Shown one piece after another: positions 18,355 to 27,383 of a stretch of DNA of 64,000 nucleotides. The stretch spans positions 124,001 to 188,000 of the forward strand of contig NZ_LZSV01000035.1 of the NCBI RefSeq assembly GCF_001665605.1, given 5' to 3'. Both the position numbers and the translations under genes were made by a program. The DNA is from Mycobacterium sp. 852014-50255_SCH5639931. GTDB taxonomy: Bacteria > Actinomycetota > Actinomycetes > Mycobacteriales > Mycobacteriaceae. Within the stretch, counting starts at the first letter, position 1. The number at the start of each line of letters is the position of its first letter. The notes under the pieces are model-generated. The model was not told the DNA's origin. It saw only the letters and a program-made list of their open reading frames with translations, and ran no database searches.

Positions 18355-18599
18355 CCCTTCTTCATCCGGTCGTAGATCTGCTTGCAATCCGGGCAGACCG
18401 GCGAACCCGGCTTGGCCGCCTTGGTGACGGGAAAGACCTCCCCGCACAACGCCACCACGTGGCTACCCATGACCGCGCTCTCGGCGATCTTGTCCTTCTT
18501 GACGTAGTGGAAGTACTTCGGCGTATCGCTGCCCGTCCCGTCGTCGACGCGTTCGTCGGTCTCGGTGCGTTCGATCGTCTGGGTCTCCATACCTGACAT
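18351..18599 (-). CDS. DUF3039 protein (Rv2708c-like)
   Basis: An 82-residue protein of DUF3039. A Thr/Glu-rich start precedes FHYVKKDKIAESAVMGSHVVALCGEVFPVTKAAKPGSPVCPDCKQIYDRM, where Cys in ALCG and the CPDC pair could bind a metal. Function unknown. ATG 18599 (MSGMETQ) gives the recalled family length; ATG 18590 is possible. A longer frame upstream is not family-like. Confidence 0.85.
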   Translation of the reverse strand: MSGMETQTIERTETDERVDDGTGSDTPKYFHYVKKDKIAESAVMGSHVVALCGEVFPVTKAAKPGSPVCPDCKQIYDRMKKG

Positions 18600-18653
18600 T
18601 GTGCCCCGTAACTCGCTCCTGCCGGAATTGCCCGGGTGTGGGAGAGTGGAGAA

Positions 18654-19049
18654 ATGAAGCGCGAATCCGATCTGGGGTTCGACGATGAGGGCCGGCCGGT
18701 GCTCATCACCGCCGCAGCACCCTCTTACGAAGAGCAGCACCGCGCGCGGGTCCGGAAATACTTGACGCTGATGGGGTTCCGGATCCCGGCGCTAATCCTC
18801 GCCGCGCTGGCATACGGCGCGTGGCACAACGGCCTGATCTCACTGGCGATCGTGGCCGTGTCGATCCCGTTGCCGTGGATGGCGGTCCTGATCGCCAACG
18901 ACCGGCCACCGCGCAGCCCCGACGAGCCGCGGCGGTTCGACGATGCCCGGCGGCGCACGCCGCTGTTCCCGAGCGCCGAGCGGCCGGCGATCGAACCGCC
19001 CCGGCATCCCCACTCGAGCTGGCCAACCGGACCGCAGGGCTCGGAATAG
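18654..19049 (+). CDS. DUF3099 membrane protein (Rv2709-like)
   Basis: A 131-residue protein. The N-terminal half has LITAAAPSYEEQHRARVRKYLTLMGFRIPALILAAL, a DUF3099 hallmark, with two transmembrane helices (IPALILAALAYGAWH and LISLAIVAVSIPLPWMAVLIA). The C-terminal third is Pro/Arg-rich. Function unknown. ATG 18654 lies after GGAGA. It precedes sigB by about 140 bases in the same direction, but sigB has its own promoter. Confidence 0.85.
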   Translation: MKRESDLGFDDEGRPVLITAAAPSYEEQHRARVRKYLTLMGFRIPALILAALAYGAWHNGLISLAIVAVSIPLPWMAVLIANDRPPRSPDEPRRFDDARRRTPLFPSAERPAIEPPRHPHSSWPTGPQGSE

Positions 19050-19123
19050 TCCGCACTTCTCAGGACATTCTCAGGTCGACGGCACATTCCCGCACGTCAA
19101 GACGTGTGAGATCACAACGGGCC

Positions 19124-19151
19124 GGGAACTCTCAGGGCTGATCTGTCGTTG
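19124..19151 (+). promoter_or_regulatory. ECF-type (SigE/SigH class) promoter of sigB
   Basis: GGGAAC (19124-19129) and cGTTG (19147-19151) are separated by 17 bases, matching the -35 GGAAC and -10 cGTT of the mycobacterial stress sigma factors SigE and SigH, which are known to drive sigB. Transcription would begin near 19158, about 30 bases before the start codon. Confidence 0.7.
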
Positions 19152-19187
19152 AACTCCATGACAGAACAAGCCGAACGGGAGGTCGCT

Positions 19188-20147
19188 ATGGCGAACGCCA
19201 GCACGAGCAGATTTGACGGCGATCTGGATGCTCAAAGCCCGGCCGCTGACCTCGTGCGCGTATATCTCAATGGCATCGGTAAGACGGCGCTGCTGAACGC
19301 GGCGGGCGAGGTTGAACTGGCCAAGCGCATCGAGGCCGGGCTCTACGCCGAGCATCTGCTCGAAACGCGCAAGCGCCTCGGCGAGAACCGCCGACGTGAC
19401 CTCGATGCCGTCGCGCGCGACGGACAGGCCGCGCGCCGTCACCTGCTGGAAGCCAACCTGCGTCTGGTGGTGTCGCTGGCCAAGCGCTACACGGGCCGCG
19501 GTATGCCGCTGCTGGACCTCATCCAGGAGGGCAACCTGGGCTTGATCCGCGCGATGGAGAAGTTCGACTACACAAAGGGATTCAAGTTCTCCACCTATGC
19601 CACTTGGTGGATTCGCCAGGCCATCACCCGTGGCATGGCCGACCAGAGCCGCACCATCCGGCTGCCGGTGCACCTGGTTGAGCAGGTCAACAAGCTGGCG
19701 CGAATAAAGCGGGAGATGCACCAGAACCTGGGACGCGAGGCCACCGACGAGGAACTCGCGGCCGAGTCCGGCATCCCGGTCGAAAAGATCAACGACCTGC
19801 TCGAGCACAGCCGCGACCCGGTAAGCCTGGACATGCCGGTCGGCTCCGAAGAAGAGGCCCCGCTGGGCGATTTCATCGAGGACGCCGAGGCGATGTCCGC
19901 CGAGAACGCGGTGATCGCCGAGCTGCTGCACACCGACATCCGCAGCGTGCTCGCCACTCTCGACGAGCGCGAGCACCAGGTGATCCGGCTGCGCTTCGGC
20001 CTGGACGACGGCCAGCCACGCACCCTCGATCAGATCGGCAAGCTGTTCGGCCTCTCGCGCGAGCGGGTCCGGCAGATCGAGCGAGACGTAATGTCCAAAC
20101 TCCGCCACGGCGAGCGCGCCGACCGGCTACGGTCGTACGCAAGCTAA
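19188..20147 (+). CDS. sigB: Stress-response principal-like sigma factor SigB
   Basis: Group 2 sigma factor for general stress and stationary phase. The 319-residue protein lacks the long acidic tail of SigA but has regions 1.2 to 4 (LVRVYLNGIGKTALLNAAGE, RGMPLLDLIQEGNLGLIRAMEKFDY, and TLDQIGKLFGLSRERVRQIERD). ATG 19188 is chosen for the GGGAGG site five bases upstream and the family N-terminus; the frame is open to TTG 19149. A strong stem-loop follows the stop and ideR is next, as in M. tuberculosis. Confidence 0.97.
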   Translation: MANASTSRFDGDLDAQSPAADLVRVYLNGIGKTALLNAAGEVELAKRIEAGLYAEHLLETRKRLGENRRRDLDAVARDGQAARRHLLEANLRLVVSLAKRYTGRGMPLLDLIQEGNLGLIRAMEKFDYTKGFKFSTYATWWIRQAITRGMADQSRTIRLPVHLVEQVNKLARIKREMHQNLGREATDEELAAESGIPVEKINDLLEHSRDPVSLDMPVGSEEEAPLGDFIEDAEAMSAENAVIAELLHTDIRSVLATLDEREHQVIRLRFGLDDGQPRTLDQIGKLFGLSRERVRQIERDVMSKLRHGERADRLRSYAS

Positions 20148-20172
20148 GACCCCCCCAGCTAGGTAGCAGACG

Positions 20173-20202
20173 GTATGCCCGCCGCGCACGCGGCGGGCAT
20201 AC
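20173..20202 (+). terminator. Strong intrinsic-type terminator hairpin after sigB
   Basis: GTATGCCCGCCGC pairs perfectly with GCGGCGGGCATAC over 13 bases with a GCAC loop, 25 bases past the sigB stop. Only a short TGCTTGT follows, so it is a mycobacterial L-shaped hairpin rather than a classical U-tail terminator. Confidence 0.75.
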
Positions 20203-20274
20203 TGCTTGTCGGGGCAGCGTTACACCCATTCGCGCAGCTGGCCAAGTAGACTCGGCGTCGATGGAAGGTGCTGA

Positions 20275-20964
20275 ATGAACGACCTGGTTGACACCACCGA
20301 GATGTACTTGCGGACCATCTACGACCTCGAAGAAGAGGGCGTGACCCCGCTGCGTGCGCGCATCGCAGAACGCCTCGACCAGAGCGGGCCGACAGTCAGC
20401 CAGACCGTATCCCGCATGGAGCGCGACGGGCTGCTCCACGTCGCCGGCGACCGCCACCTGGAGCTCACCGACAAGGGCCGGGCGCTGGCCATTTCCGTCA
20501 TGCGCAAGCACCGCCTCGCGGAGCGATTGCTCGTCGACGTCATCGGGGTGCCCTGGGAGGAAGTGCACGCCGAGGCATGCCGGTGGGAGCACGTGATGAG
20601 CGAGGACGTCGAGCGGCGTCTGGTCAAGGTGCTCAACCACCCGACCACCTCCCCCTTCGGTAACCCGATCCCGGGTCTGTTGGACCTGGGCGTCGGCCCC
20701 GAGTCCGGCGCCGACGACGCCAACCTCGTCCGGCTCACCGAGTTGCCGCCCGGTTCGCCGGTGGCCGTGGTCGTCCGCCAACTGACCGAACATGTGCAAG
20801 GTGACATCGACCTGATCACCCGCCTGAAGGACGCCGGCGTCGTCCCCAACGCGCGGGTGACCGTCGAGACCGGGCCCGCCGGGGTCACCATCGTCATCCC
20901 GGGCCACGAGAACGTCACCCTGCCGCACGAGATGGCGCACGCCGTCAAGGTCGAGAAAGTCTGA
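20275..20964 (+). CDS. ideR: Iron-dependent repressor IdeR
   Basis: DtxR-family Fe2+-dependent regulator of siderophore synthesis, iron uptake and storage. The 229-residue protein has the winged helix (SGPTVSQTVSRMERDGLL), the metal ligands Met10, His79, Glu83, His98, Cys102, Glu105 and His106 (visible in KHRLAERL and HAEACRWEHV), and a C-terminal SH3-like domain. ATG 20275 follows GGAAGG. No complete IdeR box was seen in the window, so its targets lie elsewhere. Confidence 0.97.
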   Translation: MNDLVDTTEMYLRTIYDLEEEGVTPLRARIAERLDQSGPTVSQTVSRMERDGLLHVAGDRHLELTDKGRALAISVMRKHRLAERLLVDVIGVPWEEVHAEACRWEHVMSEDVERRLVKVLNHPTTSPFGNPIPGLLDLGVGPESGADDANLVRLTELPPGSPVAVVVRQLTEHVQGDIDLITRLKDAGVVPNARVTVETGPAGVTIVIPGHENVTLPHEMAHAVKVEKV

Positions 20965-20983
20965 CCGCTCGCTCGCCCTAGGG

Positions 20984-22042
20984 CTAGCACGCCCGGCGGC
21001 CAGAAGGCCGTCGCGGCGGCAACCGCACGCCGAGCTCTTTAGCCAGCCGGTAGCCGGTAAGCGCCAGTTCCCGGATGTCCTCGGGCCGCAGGCCCGATTG
21101 CAACGCCGTGTCCAGCATGCCCGCCATTCGATGGCCGGGCTGGCAGCGCAGCGCGGCCTCCAGCGATATCCCGGCCAGCGGCCCGTCGCCGCGGACGTAA
21201 GCGCTGAACGCGAGCAGCACCAGCGCCTCCACCCGCCAGGGCGGGGGCAGGGTGCGAGCCAGCAGCGCCCACAAGGACTCCGCCTCGTCGGCATTCTCAC
21301 CGACCGCCAGGGCGTAGAGGATGTCGCGCACCTGCGCGTCGACGAGTGCGCAGCCCAGCTTCGCCAGCTGGCCTGCGGTCAGCGCCTCGCCGGCGGCGAC
21401 ACGGGACGCGGCCGCCATCGCGTGCTTCACGTCGGCGCGGGTGCAGCGGGCCGGATCCGCGCGGTGCGCGGACCGGCGCCTGGTCTCCTGCCGGTCGATC
21501 ACGGCGGTCAATTTGGCGCTGCGCGCCGTGTCCTCGATCGCGATGACGGCCTGCAGGTCGGCGCGGCGCGCGTACAGCCGCCTGCCGTCGAGCACCGCCG
21601 CGGCCGCCAGCGGCGACGCCGACGGATCATCGACGAGGCCGCTCGAGCCGCAACCGTCCACGCAGTGCCAGCGCCCGCCGAGGGCGACCCGGTCTACCAC
21701 GTGTGCGGCCCACAACTCGATGTCGTGCTCGGACAACGACTTTGCGAGCGCATCGCACACCAGCCGGTGATCGTCGTTACAGCAGGGGCAGTGCGCCCCC
21801 TCCGCGTCGACGATCACCGCGATCGCGGCGTCGGGCCGGGCCGCGGCGGCGACCTCCGCGAGGTGTCCGACCCGCGCGGCGAGCTCGTCGGACAGGTCGA
21901 CCCGCATCACCGCTCCGAGGTCGCCACCATCCAAAGACACCAGTACCAATGAATTTTCGGGAACGAAGCCGAGGACGGCAGGCAGCGCGGCGATGAGTGC
22001 GCCGGGCCGGTTCAGTTTGAAGTCACGTCGATGCGTCGTCAT
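20984..22042 (-). CDS. DUF4192 protein (Rv2712c-like)
   Basis: A 352-residue soluble protein. The N-terminus has the DUF4192 pattern RPGALIAALPAVLGFVPENSLVLVSLDG and LGAVMRVDLSD. A CPCCNDDHRL motif may bind a metal. An all-alpha C-terminal region (VEALVLLAFSAYVRGDGPLAGISLEAAL) resembles a TPR-like repeat. Function unknown. ATG 22042 (MTTHRRDFKL) matches the recalled Rv2712c length exactly; the frame continues upstream without family similarity. Confidence 0.87.
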   Translation of the reverse strand: MTTHRRDFKLNRPGALIAALPAVLGFVPENSLVLVSLDGGDLGAVMRVDLSDELAARVGHLAEVAAAARPDAAIAVIVDAEGAHCPCCNDDHRLVCDALAKSLSEHDIELWAAHVVDRVALGGRWHCVDGCGSSGLVDDPSASPLAAAAVLDGRRLYARRADLQAVIAIEDTARSAKLTAVIDRQETRRRSAHRADPARCTRADVKHAMAAASRVAAGEALTAGQLAKLGCALVDAQVRDILYALAVGENADEAESLWALLARTLPPPWRVEALVLLAFSAYVRGDGPLAGISLEAALRCQPGHRMAGMLDTALQSGLRPEDIRELALTGYRLAKELGVRLPPRRPSGRRAC

Positions 22043-22141
22043 GGGCACCACGCTGACGTGCCGCACCGTCAGCCGGTGCTCGGGAGAACGGATGGAATCC
22101 CGGGCCTGTGAATGAACCCAGCACTGTGAGTTCTGCTGCTC

Positions 22142-22147
22142 TACTGT
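22142..22147 (+). promoter_or_regulatory. Putative leaderless -10 element of sthA
   Basis: TACTGT ends six bases before ATG 22154, which places the start of transcription at the ATG. Confidence 0.5.
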
Positions 22148-22153
22148 TACCCC

Positions 22154-23569
22154 ATGAGTTCGGCGCAAGCGTACGACATGGTGGTCATCGGCTCGGGGCC
22201 CGGCGGCCAGAAGGCCGCCATCGCCTCGGCCAAGCTCGGCAAGACCGTCGCGGTCGTCGAACGCGGCCAGATGCTCGGTGGGGTGTGCGTCCAGACCGGC
22301 ACCATCCCGTCAAAGACGTTGCGCGAGGCCGTCCTTTACCTCACCGGGATGAGCCAACGGGAACTGTACGGCGCGAGCTATCGCGTCAAGGAGAAGATCA
22401 CCCCGGCCGACCTGCTGGCCCGCACGCAGCACGTGATCGGCAAGGAGGTCGACGTGGTGCGCAACCAGCTGATGCGCAATCGCATCGACCTGCTGCTGGG
22501 CCATGGCCGGTTCGTCGACCCGCACACCATCGAGGTCGAAGACCCGTCCCGTCGCGAAAAGTTAACCGTCAGCGGCAAATACATCGTCATCGCCACCGGC
22601 ACCCGGCCAGCGCGGCCGTCGGGCGTCGAGTTCGACGAGGAGCGGGTGCTCGACTCCGACGGGATCCTCGACCTCAAATCGCTGCCCACCTCGATGGTGG
22701 TGGTGGGCGCCGGTGTCATCGGCATCGAATACGCCTCGATGTTCGCCGCGCTGGGCACCAAAGTCACCGTCGTGGAGAAGCGCAGCGACATGCTGGACTT
22801 CTGCGACCCCGAGGTGGTGGAGGCGCTGAAGTTCCACCTGCGCGACCTGGCGGTGACGTTCCGGTTCGGTGAGGAGGTGACCGCGGTCGACGTCGGCTCG
22901 GCCGGCACCGTCACCACCCTGGCCAGCGGCAAGCAGATCCCCGCCGAGACCGTGATGTATTCCGCCGGGCGGCAGGGTCAGACCGACCACCTCGACCTGC
23001 ACAACGCCGAGCTGGAGGCCGACAACCGCGGCCGGATCTTCGTCGACGACTTCTTCCAGACCAAGGTGCCGCACATCTACGCCGTCGGTGACGTGATCGG
23101 CTTCCCCGCGCTGGCCGCGACCTCGATGGAACAGGGCCGGCTGGCCGCCTACCACGCCTTCGGAGAGCCGACCGACGGGATCACCGAACTGCAGCCGATC
23201 GGCATCTACTCCATCCCCGAGGTCTCCTACGTGGGCGCCACCGAGGTCGAGCTGACGAAGAACGCGATCCCCTACGAGGTCGGCGTGGCCAGGTACCGCG
23301 AACTGGCCCGCGGCCAGATCGCCGGCGACTCCTACGGCATGCTCAAGCTGCTGGTGTCCACCGACGATCTCAAGCTGCTGGGCGTGCACATCTTCGGCAC
23401 CAGCGCCACCGAGATGGTGCACATCGGGCAGGCCGTCATGGGCTGCGGCGGCACCGTCGAATACCTGGTGGACGCCGTGTTCAACTACCCCACGTTCTCG
23501 GAGGCCTACAAGGTGGCCGCGCTCGACGTGATGAACAAAGTGCGCGCGCTCAACCAGTTCCGCGCCTAG
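22154..23569 (+). CDS. sthA: Soluble pyridine nucleotide transhydrogenase
   Basis: FAD enzyme transferring hydride between NADPH and NAD+. The 471 residues follow the dihydrolipoamide dehydrogenase fold: FAD loop VVIGSGPGGQKAA, second Rossmann VVVGAGVIGIEYASMFAALG, FAD contact YAVGDVIG, and the dimer domain with YPTFSEAYKVAALD. The redox-disulfide site reads GGVCVQTGTIPSK, with Cys45 but Thr50 in place of the second Cys. That is expected for a transhydrogenase and excludes a disulfide reductase. The stop shares CTAG with the convergent protease gene. Confidence 0.95.
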   Translation: MSSAQAYDMVVIGSGPGGQKAAIASAKLGKTVAVVERGQMLGGVCVQTGTIPSKTLREAVLYLTGMSQRELYGASYRVKEKITPADLLARTQHVIGKEVDVVRNQLMRNRIDLLLGHGRFVDPHTIEVEDPSRREKLTVSGKYIVIATGTRPARPSGVEFDEERVLDSDGILDLKSLPTSMVVVGAGVIGIEYASMFAALGTKVTVVEKRSDMLDFCDPEVVEALKFHLRDLAVTFRFGEEVTAVDVGSAGTVTTLASGKQIPAETVMYSAGRQGQTDHLDLHNAELEADNRGRIFVDDFFQTKVPHIYAVGDVIGFPALAATSMEQGRLAAYHAFGEPTDGITELQPIGIYSIPEVSYVGATEVELTKNAIPYEVGVARYRELARGQIAGDSYGMLKLLVSTDDLKLLGVHIFGTSATEMVHIGQAVMGCGGTVEYLVDAVFNYPTFSEAYKVAALDVMNKVRALNQFRA

Positions 23570-24405
23570 CAGCTGTCGTCGAGCTCCCCGGGAACCGGGT
23601 CGCCGGGGCCGCCGGCATCGGCACGGGCCAACAGTCGCGCGGTCTGCGCGTCGAACGGGGCCGAATACGACACGTTCGCGGCGCACCCGCCGCGCTCGAA
23701 ACCCCCGATCACCCCGGTCAGCGTGGTACCGCTGACCCAGGGCGCGCCGCTGGTGCCGTCCACCAGCCCCTCGCACGGAAACGAGGGAAATCCGGCCTCG
23801 GTCAACGACGTGCTCGCCTGACACCCGATGGGAGCGCCACCCACACCGGCCGGATAGCCCATCACGGTGACGTGGCTACCGGGCGGCGGCGTCGTGCCCA
23901 GCGTCAGCGCGAGGCCGGCGTGCGACTCCACCGAACCCCCGACGTCGTTACTCAGCCGTGCGATCGCGTAGTCGGCGCTGGGATCCTTGCTGACGGTCCA
24001 GCGGGGATCGAGGTAGACGGCGTCGGCCTTCCACACATCGGCCGGCGCGGGGGGCGCGTCGCCGACGAAACCCGGCACGAAGGTGATCTTGGAGGCCCCG
24101 GCCAGGCAGTGCGCCGCGGTCATCATCAGGTTGCCGCCCGCGGAATGCACCACCGAGCCCGTGCACACGTGCAGCGGACCGCCGTCAATGAAGATCGCGC
24201 CGACGCGCTTGTCCGGGTCTACCGGGCCCGCCACCGCCTTTTGCTGGGGCGTGCCGAGCCGCTGCACCGGCGCACTGCTGCGCACGGCCGGCGCCGGCGG
24301 GGCCGACGCACGATCATTCGGCGGCCGCTTGCACGACGTCACCGACGTCGCCACGGCGACCACCAAGCACAGCAACAGGGTCGGTACGCGCATCGGTTTC
24401 ATCAT
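23566..24405 (-). CDS. Secreted trypsin-like serine protease, probable lipoprotein
   Basis: About 279 residues. The signal peptide (RVPTLLLCLVVAVATSVTSC) ends in a lipobox VTSC, predicting lipid anchoring outside the membrane. A chymotrypsin-fold domain follows, with the triad visible as His in MTAAHCLAG, Asp in SADYAIARL, and Ser in GTSGAPW. Paired cysteines may form disulfides. The substrate is unknown. The start lies among ATG 24405, ATG 24402 and GTG 24420; 24405 is chosen. I do not recall an M. tuberculosis gene between sthA and Rv2714, so this is probably lineage-specific. Its stop overlaps the sthA stop in CTAG. Confidence 0.85.
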   Translation of the reverse strand: MMKPMRVPTLLLCLVVAVATSVTSCKRPPNDRASAPPAPAVRSSAPVQRLGTPQQKAVAGPVDPDKRVGAIFIDGGPLHVCTGSVVHSAGGNLMMTAAHCLAGASKITFVPGFVGDAPPAPADVWKADAVYLDPRWTVSKDPSADYAIARLSNDVGGSVESHAGLALTLGTTPPPGSHVTVMGYPAGVGGAPIGCQASTSLTEAGFPSFPCEGLVDGTSGAPWVSGTTLTGVIGGFERGGCAANVSYSAPFDAQTARLLARADAGGPGDPVPGELDDSC

Positions 24406-24603
24406 GCCTGACACCTGCACAGAGAGCAGATTTCGACGCGTCGCGTGCCGACCGGCTCGCCGGTAAAACTCACGAGCGACCCCCCGACATGTTCACTCGT
24501 GGATTAAACCCGAACTTCACATCGCTGTTTGATATTGGTGCCCACCGATTCGGGGGACACTGGTAGGGCACCCTGGTGAAACCCCCGAGAGGAGGCGATT
24601 CCG

Positions 24604-25578
24604 ATGGCTCACGATCAGGACCCGCAGGAGCAGCACTACCAGCCGGGACAGGCCGGCATGTACGAGCTCGAGCTGCCCGCGCCCCAGCTGTCGACGTCGG
24701 ACGGGCGAGGCCCGGTGCTGGTGCACGCATTGGAAGGTTTCTCGGATGCCGGTCACGCGATCCGGCTGGCCGCGTCGCATCTGAAAGCGGCTTTGGACTC
24801 CGAGCTGGTGGCGTCCTTCGCCATCGACGAATTGCTCGATTACCGGTCGCGGCGGCCGCTGATGACCTTCAAGACCGATCACTTCACGAACTACGACGAC
24901 CCCGAGCTGAGCCTGTACGCGTTGCGCGACACCATCGGCACCCCGTTTCTGCTCCTCGCCGGAATGGAACCGGACCTGAAGTGGGAGCGCTTCATCACCG
25001 CGGTCCGCCTGCTGGCGGAGCGCCTCAACGTTCGCCAGACCATCGGCCTGGGCACCGTGCCGATGGCGGTTCCGCACACGCGGCCCATCACGATGACCGC
25101 GCACTCCAACAACCCCGAGTTGATCGCGGAGTTCACGCCGTGGATCTCGGAGATCCAGGTCCCCGGCAGCGCGTCGAACCTGCTGGAATATCGGATGGCC
25201 CAGCACGGCCACGAGGTCGTCGGCTACACCGTGCATGTGCCGCACTACCTGACGCAAACCGACTACCCGGCGGCCGCCGAGGCGTTGCTCGAGCAGGTGG
25301 CCAAGATCGCGTCGCTCGAGCTGCCGTTGACGGCGTTGACCGAAGCGGCGGCAGTGATCCGGACCAAGATCGACGAGCAGGTCGAGGCGAGCGCGGAGGT
25401 TGCTCAAGTGGTGACCGCGCTCGAGCGCCAGTACGATGCCTTCATCGACGCTCAGGAGAACAGGTCGTTACTAACTCGGGACGAGGACCTGCCTAGCGGC
25501 GACGAGCTTGGCGCAGAGTTTGAGCGATTCCTCGCCCAGGAGGCGGAGAAGAAGCGCGGCGACGAAGACCAGGCCTGA
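24604..25578 (+). CDS. PAC2 (proteasome assembly chaperone 2) family protein (Rv2714-like)
   Basis: A 324-residue protein of the PAC2 family, seen in VLVHALEGFSDAGHAIRLAASHL, LDYRSRRPLMTFKTDHFTNYDDP, LAGMEPDLKWERFITAV, and TIGLGTVPMAVPHTRP. In eukaryotes related folds assist proteasome assembly; in actinobacteria the role is unproven. The C-terminal 70 residues form a charged helix (EASAEVAQVVTALERQYDAF, EERFLAQEAEKK-like end). It is followed by an alpha/beta-hydrolase gene after 42 bases, probably in one operon. The 198 bases upstream show no other gene. Confidence 0.88.
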   Translation: MAHDQDPQEQHYQPGQAGMYELELPAPQLSTSDGRGPVLVHALEGFSDAGHAIRLAASHLKAALDSELVASFAIDELLDYRSRRPLMTFKTDHFTNYDDPELSLYALRDTIGTPFLLLAGMEPDLKWERFITAVRLLAERLNVRQTIGLGTVPMAVPHTRPITMTAHSNNPELIAEFTPWISEIQVPGSASNLLEYRMAQHGHEVVGYTVHVPHYLTQTDYPAAAEALLEQVAKIASLELPLTALTEAAAVIRTKIDEQVEASAEVAQVVTALERQYDAFIDAQENRSLLTRDEDLPSGDELGAEFERFLAQEAEKKRGDEDQA

Positions 25579-25620
25579 CCTTTCCGCCCGGCCTTCCCGG
25601 CCCGACACCAAGGTGGCGAC

Positions 25621-26652
25621 ATGACCGAGCGGAAGCGCAAGAGCACTCTCCGCCCGGTGCGGGAGGTCAGCGAGCCCCGGCTGGAGTTCCGCACCATCCA
25701 CGGCTACAAGCGGGCCTACCGGATCGCCGGTGACGGGCCGGCGATCCTGCTGGTCCACGGCATCGGTGACAACTCCACCACCTGGAACACCGTGCAGGCC
25801 AAGCTCGCCCAGCGGTTCACCGTCATCGCCCCGGACCTGTTGGGCCACGGGCGATCCGACAAGCCGCGCGCCGACTATTCGGTCGCCGCCTACGCCAACG
25901 GGATGCGCGACCTGCTCAGCGTGCTCGACATCGAGCGGGTGACGGTTGTCGGCCATTCGCTGGGCGGCGGCGTGGCCATGCAATTCGCTTACCAGTTCCC
26001 GCATTTGGTCGACCGGCTGATCCTGGTCGCGGCCGGCGGCGTCACCAAGGACGTCAACGTCGCCTTCCGGTTGGCCTCGTTGCCGATGGGCAGCGAGGCG
26101 CTGGCCTTGCTGCGGCTTCCCCTGGTGTTGCCGGCGGTGCAGCTGGCGGGACGGATCGCGGGCCTGGCGATCGGATCGACCGGCCTGGGCCGCGACCTGC
26201 CCAACGTCCTGCGGATCCTCGATGACCTGCCGGAGCCGACGGCGTCGGCGGCGTTCAGCCGGACCCTGCGGGCGGTGGTGGACTGGCGCGGACAGATCGT
26301 CACCATGCTCGATCGGTGCTATTTGACCGAAGCCATCCCGGTGCAGATCGTCTGGGGCACCAAGGATGTGGTCGTCCCGGTTCGTCATGGGTGGATGGCG
26401 CACGCCGCGATGCCCGGCTCCCGCCTCGAAATCTTCCAGGGCTCCGGCCACTTCCCCTTCCACGACGACCCCGCTCGCTTCATCGACGTGGTCGAACGCT
26501 TCGTCGACACCACCTCGCCGGCCGAATACGATCAGGCGGCCCTGCGCGAGCTGCTCCGCAGCGGCGGCGGCGAGAAGGCCGTCACCGGCCCCGCCCCCAC
26601 CCGCGTCGCCGTGCTGAACGCCATGGGATCCGACGAACGCAGCGCCACCTGA
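25621..26652 (+). CDS. Alpha/beta-hydrolase (Rv2715-like)
   Basis: A 343-residue hydrolase with all features in order: oxyanion loop LLVHGIGDNSTTW, nucleophile elbow VVGHSLGGGVAM, acid in WGTKDVVVPV, and His in GSGHFPFHDDP. The lid region (residues about 150-230) is hydrophobic and suits a lipid or terpenoid ester. The substrate is unknown. ATG 25621 lies 42 bases after the PAC2 gene. Confidence 0.9.
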   Translation: MTERKRKSTLRPVREVSEPRLEFRTIHGYKRAYRIAGDGPAILLVHGIGDNSTTWNTVQAKLAQRFTVIAPDLLGHGRSDKPRADYSVAAYANGMRDLLSVLDIERVTVVGHSLGGGVAMQFAYQFPHLVDRLILVAAGGVTKDVNVAFRLASLPMGSEALALLRLPLVLPAVQLAGRIAGLAIGSTGLGRDLPNVLRILDDLPEPTASAAFSRTLRAVVDWRGQIVTMLDRCYLTEAIPVQIVWGTKDVVVPVRHGWMAHAAMPGSRLEIFQGSGHFPFHDDPARFIDVVERFVDTTSPAEYDQAALRELLRSGGGEKAVTGPAPTRVAVLNAMGSDERSAT

Positions 26653-26676
26653 ACCCCGCGGCCGCGCCAGGGGCCG

Positions 26677-26682
26677 TACAGT
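26677..26682 (+). promoter_or_regulatory. Putative leaderless -10 element of the PhzF-like gene
   Basis: TACAGT lies six bases before ATG 26689, suggesting a separate leaderless promoter inside the otherwise co-directional run. Confidence 0.5.
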
Positions 26683-26688
26683 CGGGCC

Positions 26689-27375
26689 ATGGGTATCGAC
26701 GTCACCGTGTTGCGGGTGTTCACCGATTCGGAGGGGAATTTCGGCAATCCGCTGGGTGTCGTGGATGCCGCCCAGGTCGAGCCCGCCGCTCGGCAACGGC
26801 TCGCAACTCAATTGGGCTATAGCGAAACGGTTTTCGTCGATCTTCCGGCTGGCGGATCAACGACGGCGCACGCCACCATTTACACCCCACTAATCCAGAT
26901 TGCGTTCGCCGGGCACCCGACCGTCGGCGCGGCGTGGTGGCTGCGCGAGAACGGAACGCCGATCAACACGCTGCAGGTGACGGCCGGCATCGTGCAGGTG
27001 AGCTATGGGGCGGAAAGCGCGGGCATCAGCGCACGGTCGGACTGGGCTCCCGAGGTCGCCCTGCACGAATTCGATTCAGCCGACGACCTTCTCGCCGCCG
27101 ACCCGGGAGATTTTTCCGACGACACGGCGCACTACCTGTGGGCGTGGACCGACCGGGCCGCCGGATCGGTACGCGCCCGCGTGTTTGCCGCCAACCTCGG
27201 TGTGCCGGAAGACGAGGCGACCGGCTCGGCAGCGATGCGCATCACCGACTACCTCAGCCGCGACCTACACATCACCCAGGGCAAGGGATCGGTCATCGAG
27301 ACGACGTGGAACGCCGAGGGCTGGGTCGGGGTGGCCGGGCGCGTCGTCAATGACGGTGTGACGCACCTGAACTGA
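26689..27375 (+). CDS. PhzF-family epimerase/isomerase-like protein (Rv2716-like)
   Basis: A 228-residue PhzF-fold protein, related to diaminopimelate epimerase and PhzF isomerase. Visible landmarks are VLRVFTDSEGNFGNPLGVV (with the region of the catalytic Glu), YSETVFVDLP, PLIQIAFAGHPTVGAAW, and the second half with DEATGSAAMRITDYL. At 228 residues it is shorter than typical PhzF (about 280). The reaction is not known; no phenazine genes are nearby. Confidence 0.88.
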   Translation: MGIDVTVLRVFTDSEGNFGNPLGVVDAAQVEPAARQRLATQLGYSETVFVDLPAGGSTTAHATIYTPLIQIAFAGHPTVGAAWWLRENGTPINTLQVTAGIVQVSYGAESAGISARSDWAPEVALHEFDSADDLLAADPGDFSDDTAHYLWAWTDRAAGSVRARVFAANLGVPEDEATGSAAMRITDYLSRDLHITQGKGSVIETTWNAEGWVGVAGRVVNDGVTHLN

Positions 27376-27383
27376 CCCGCGGT

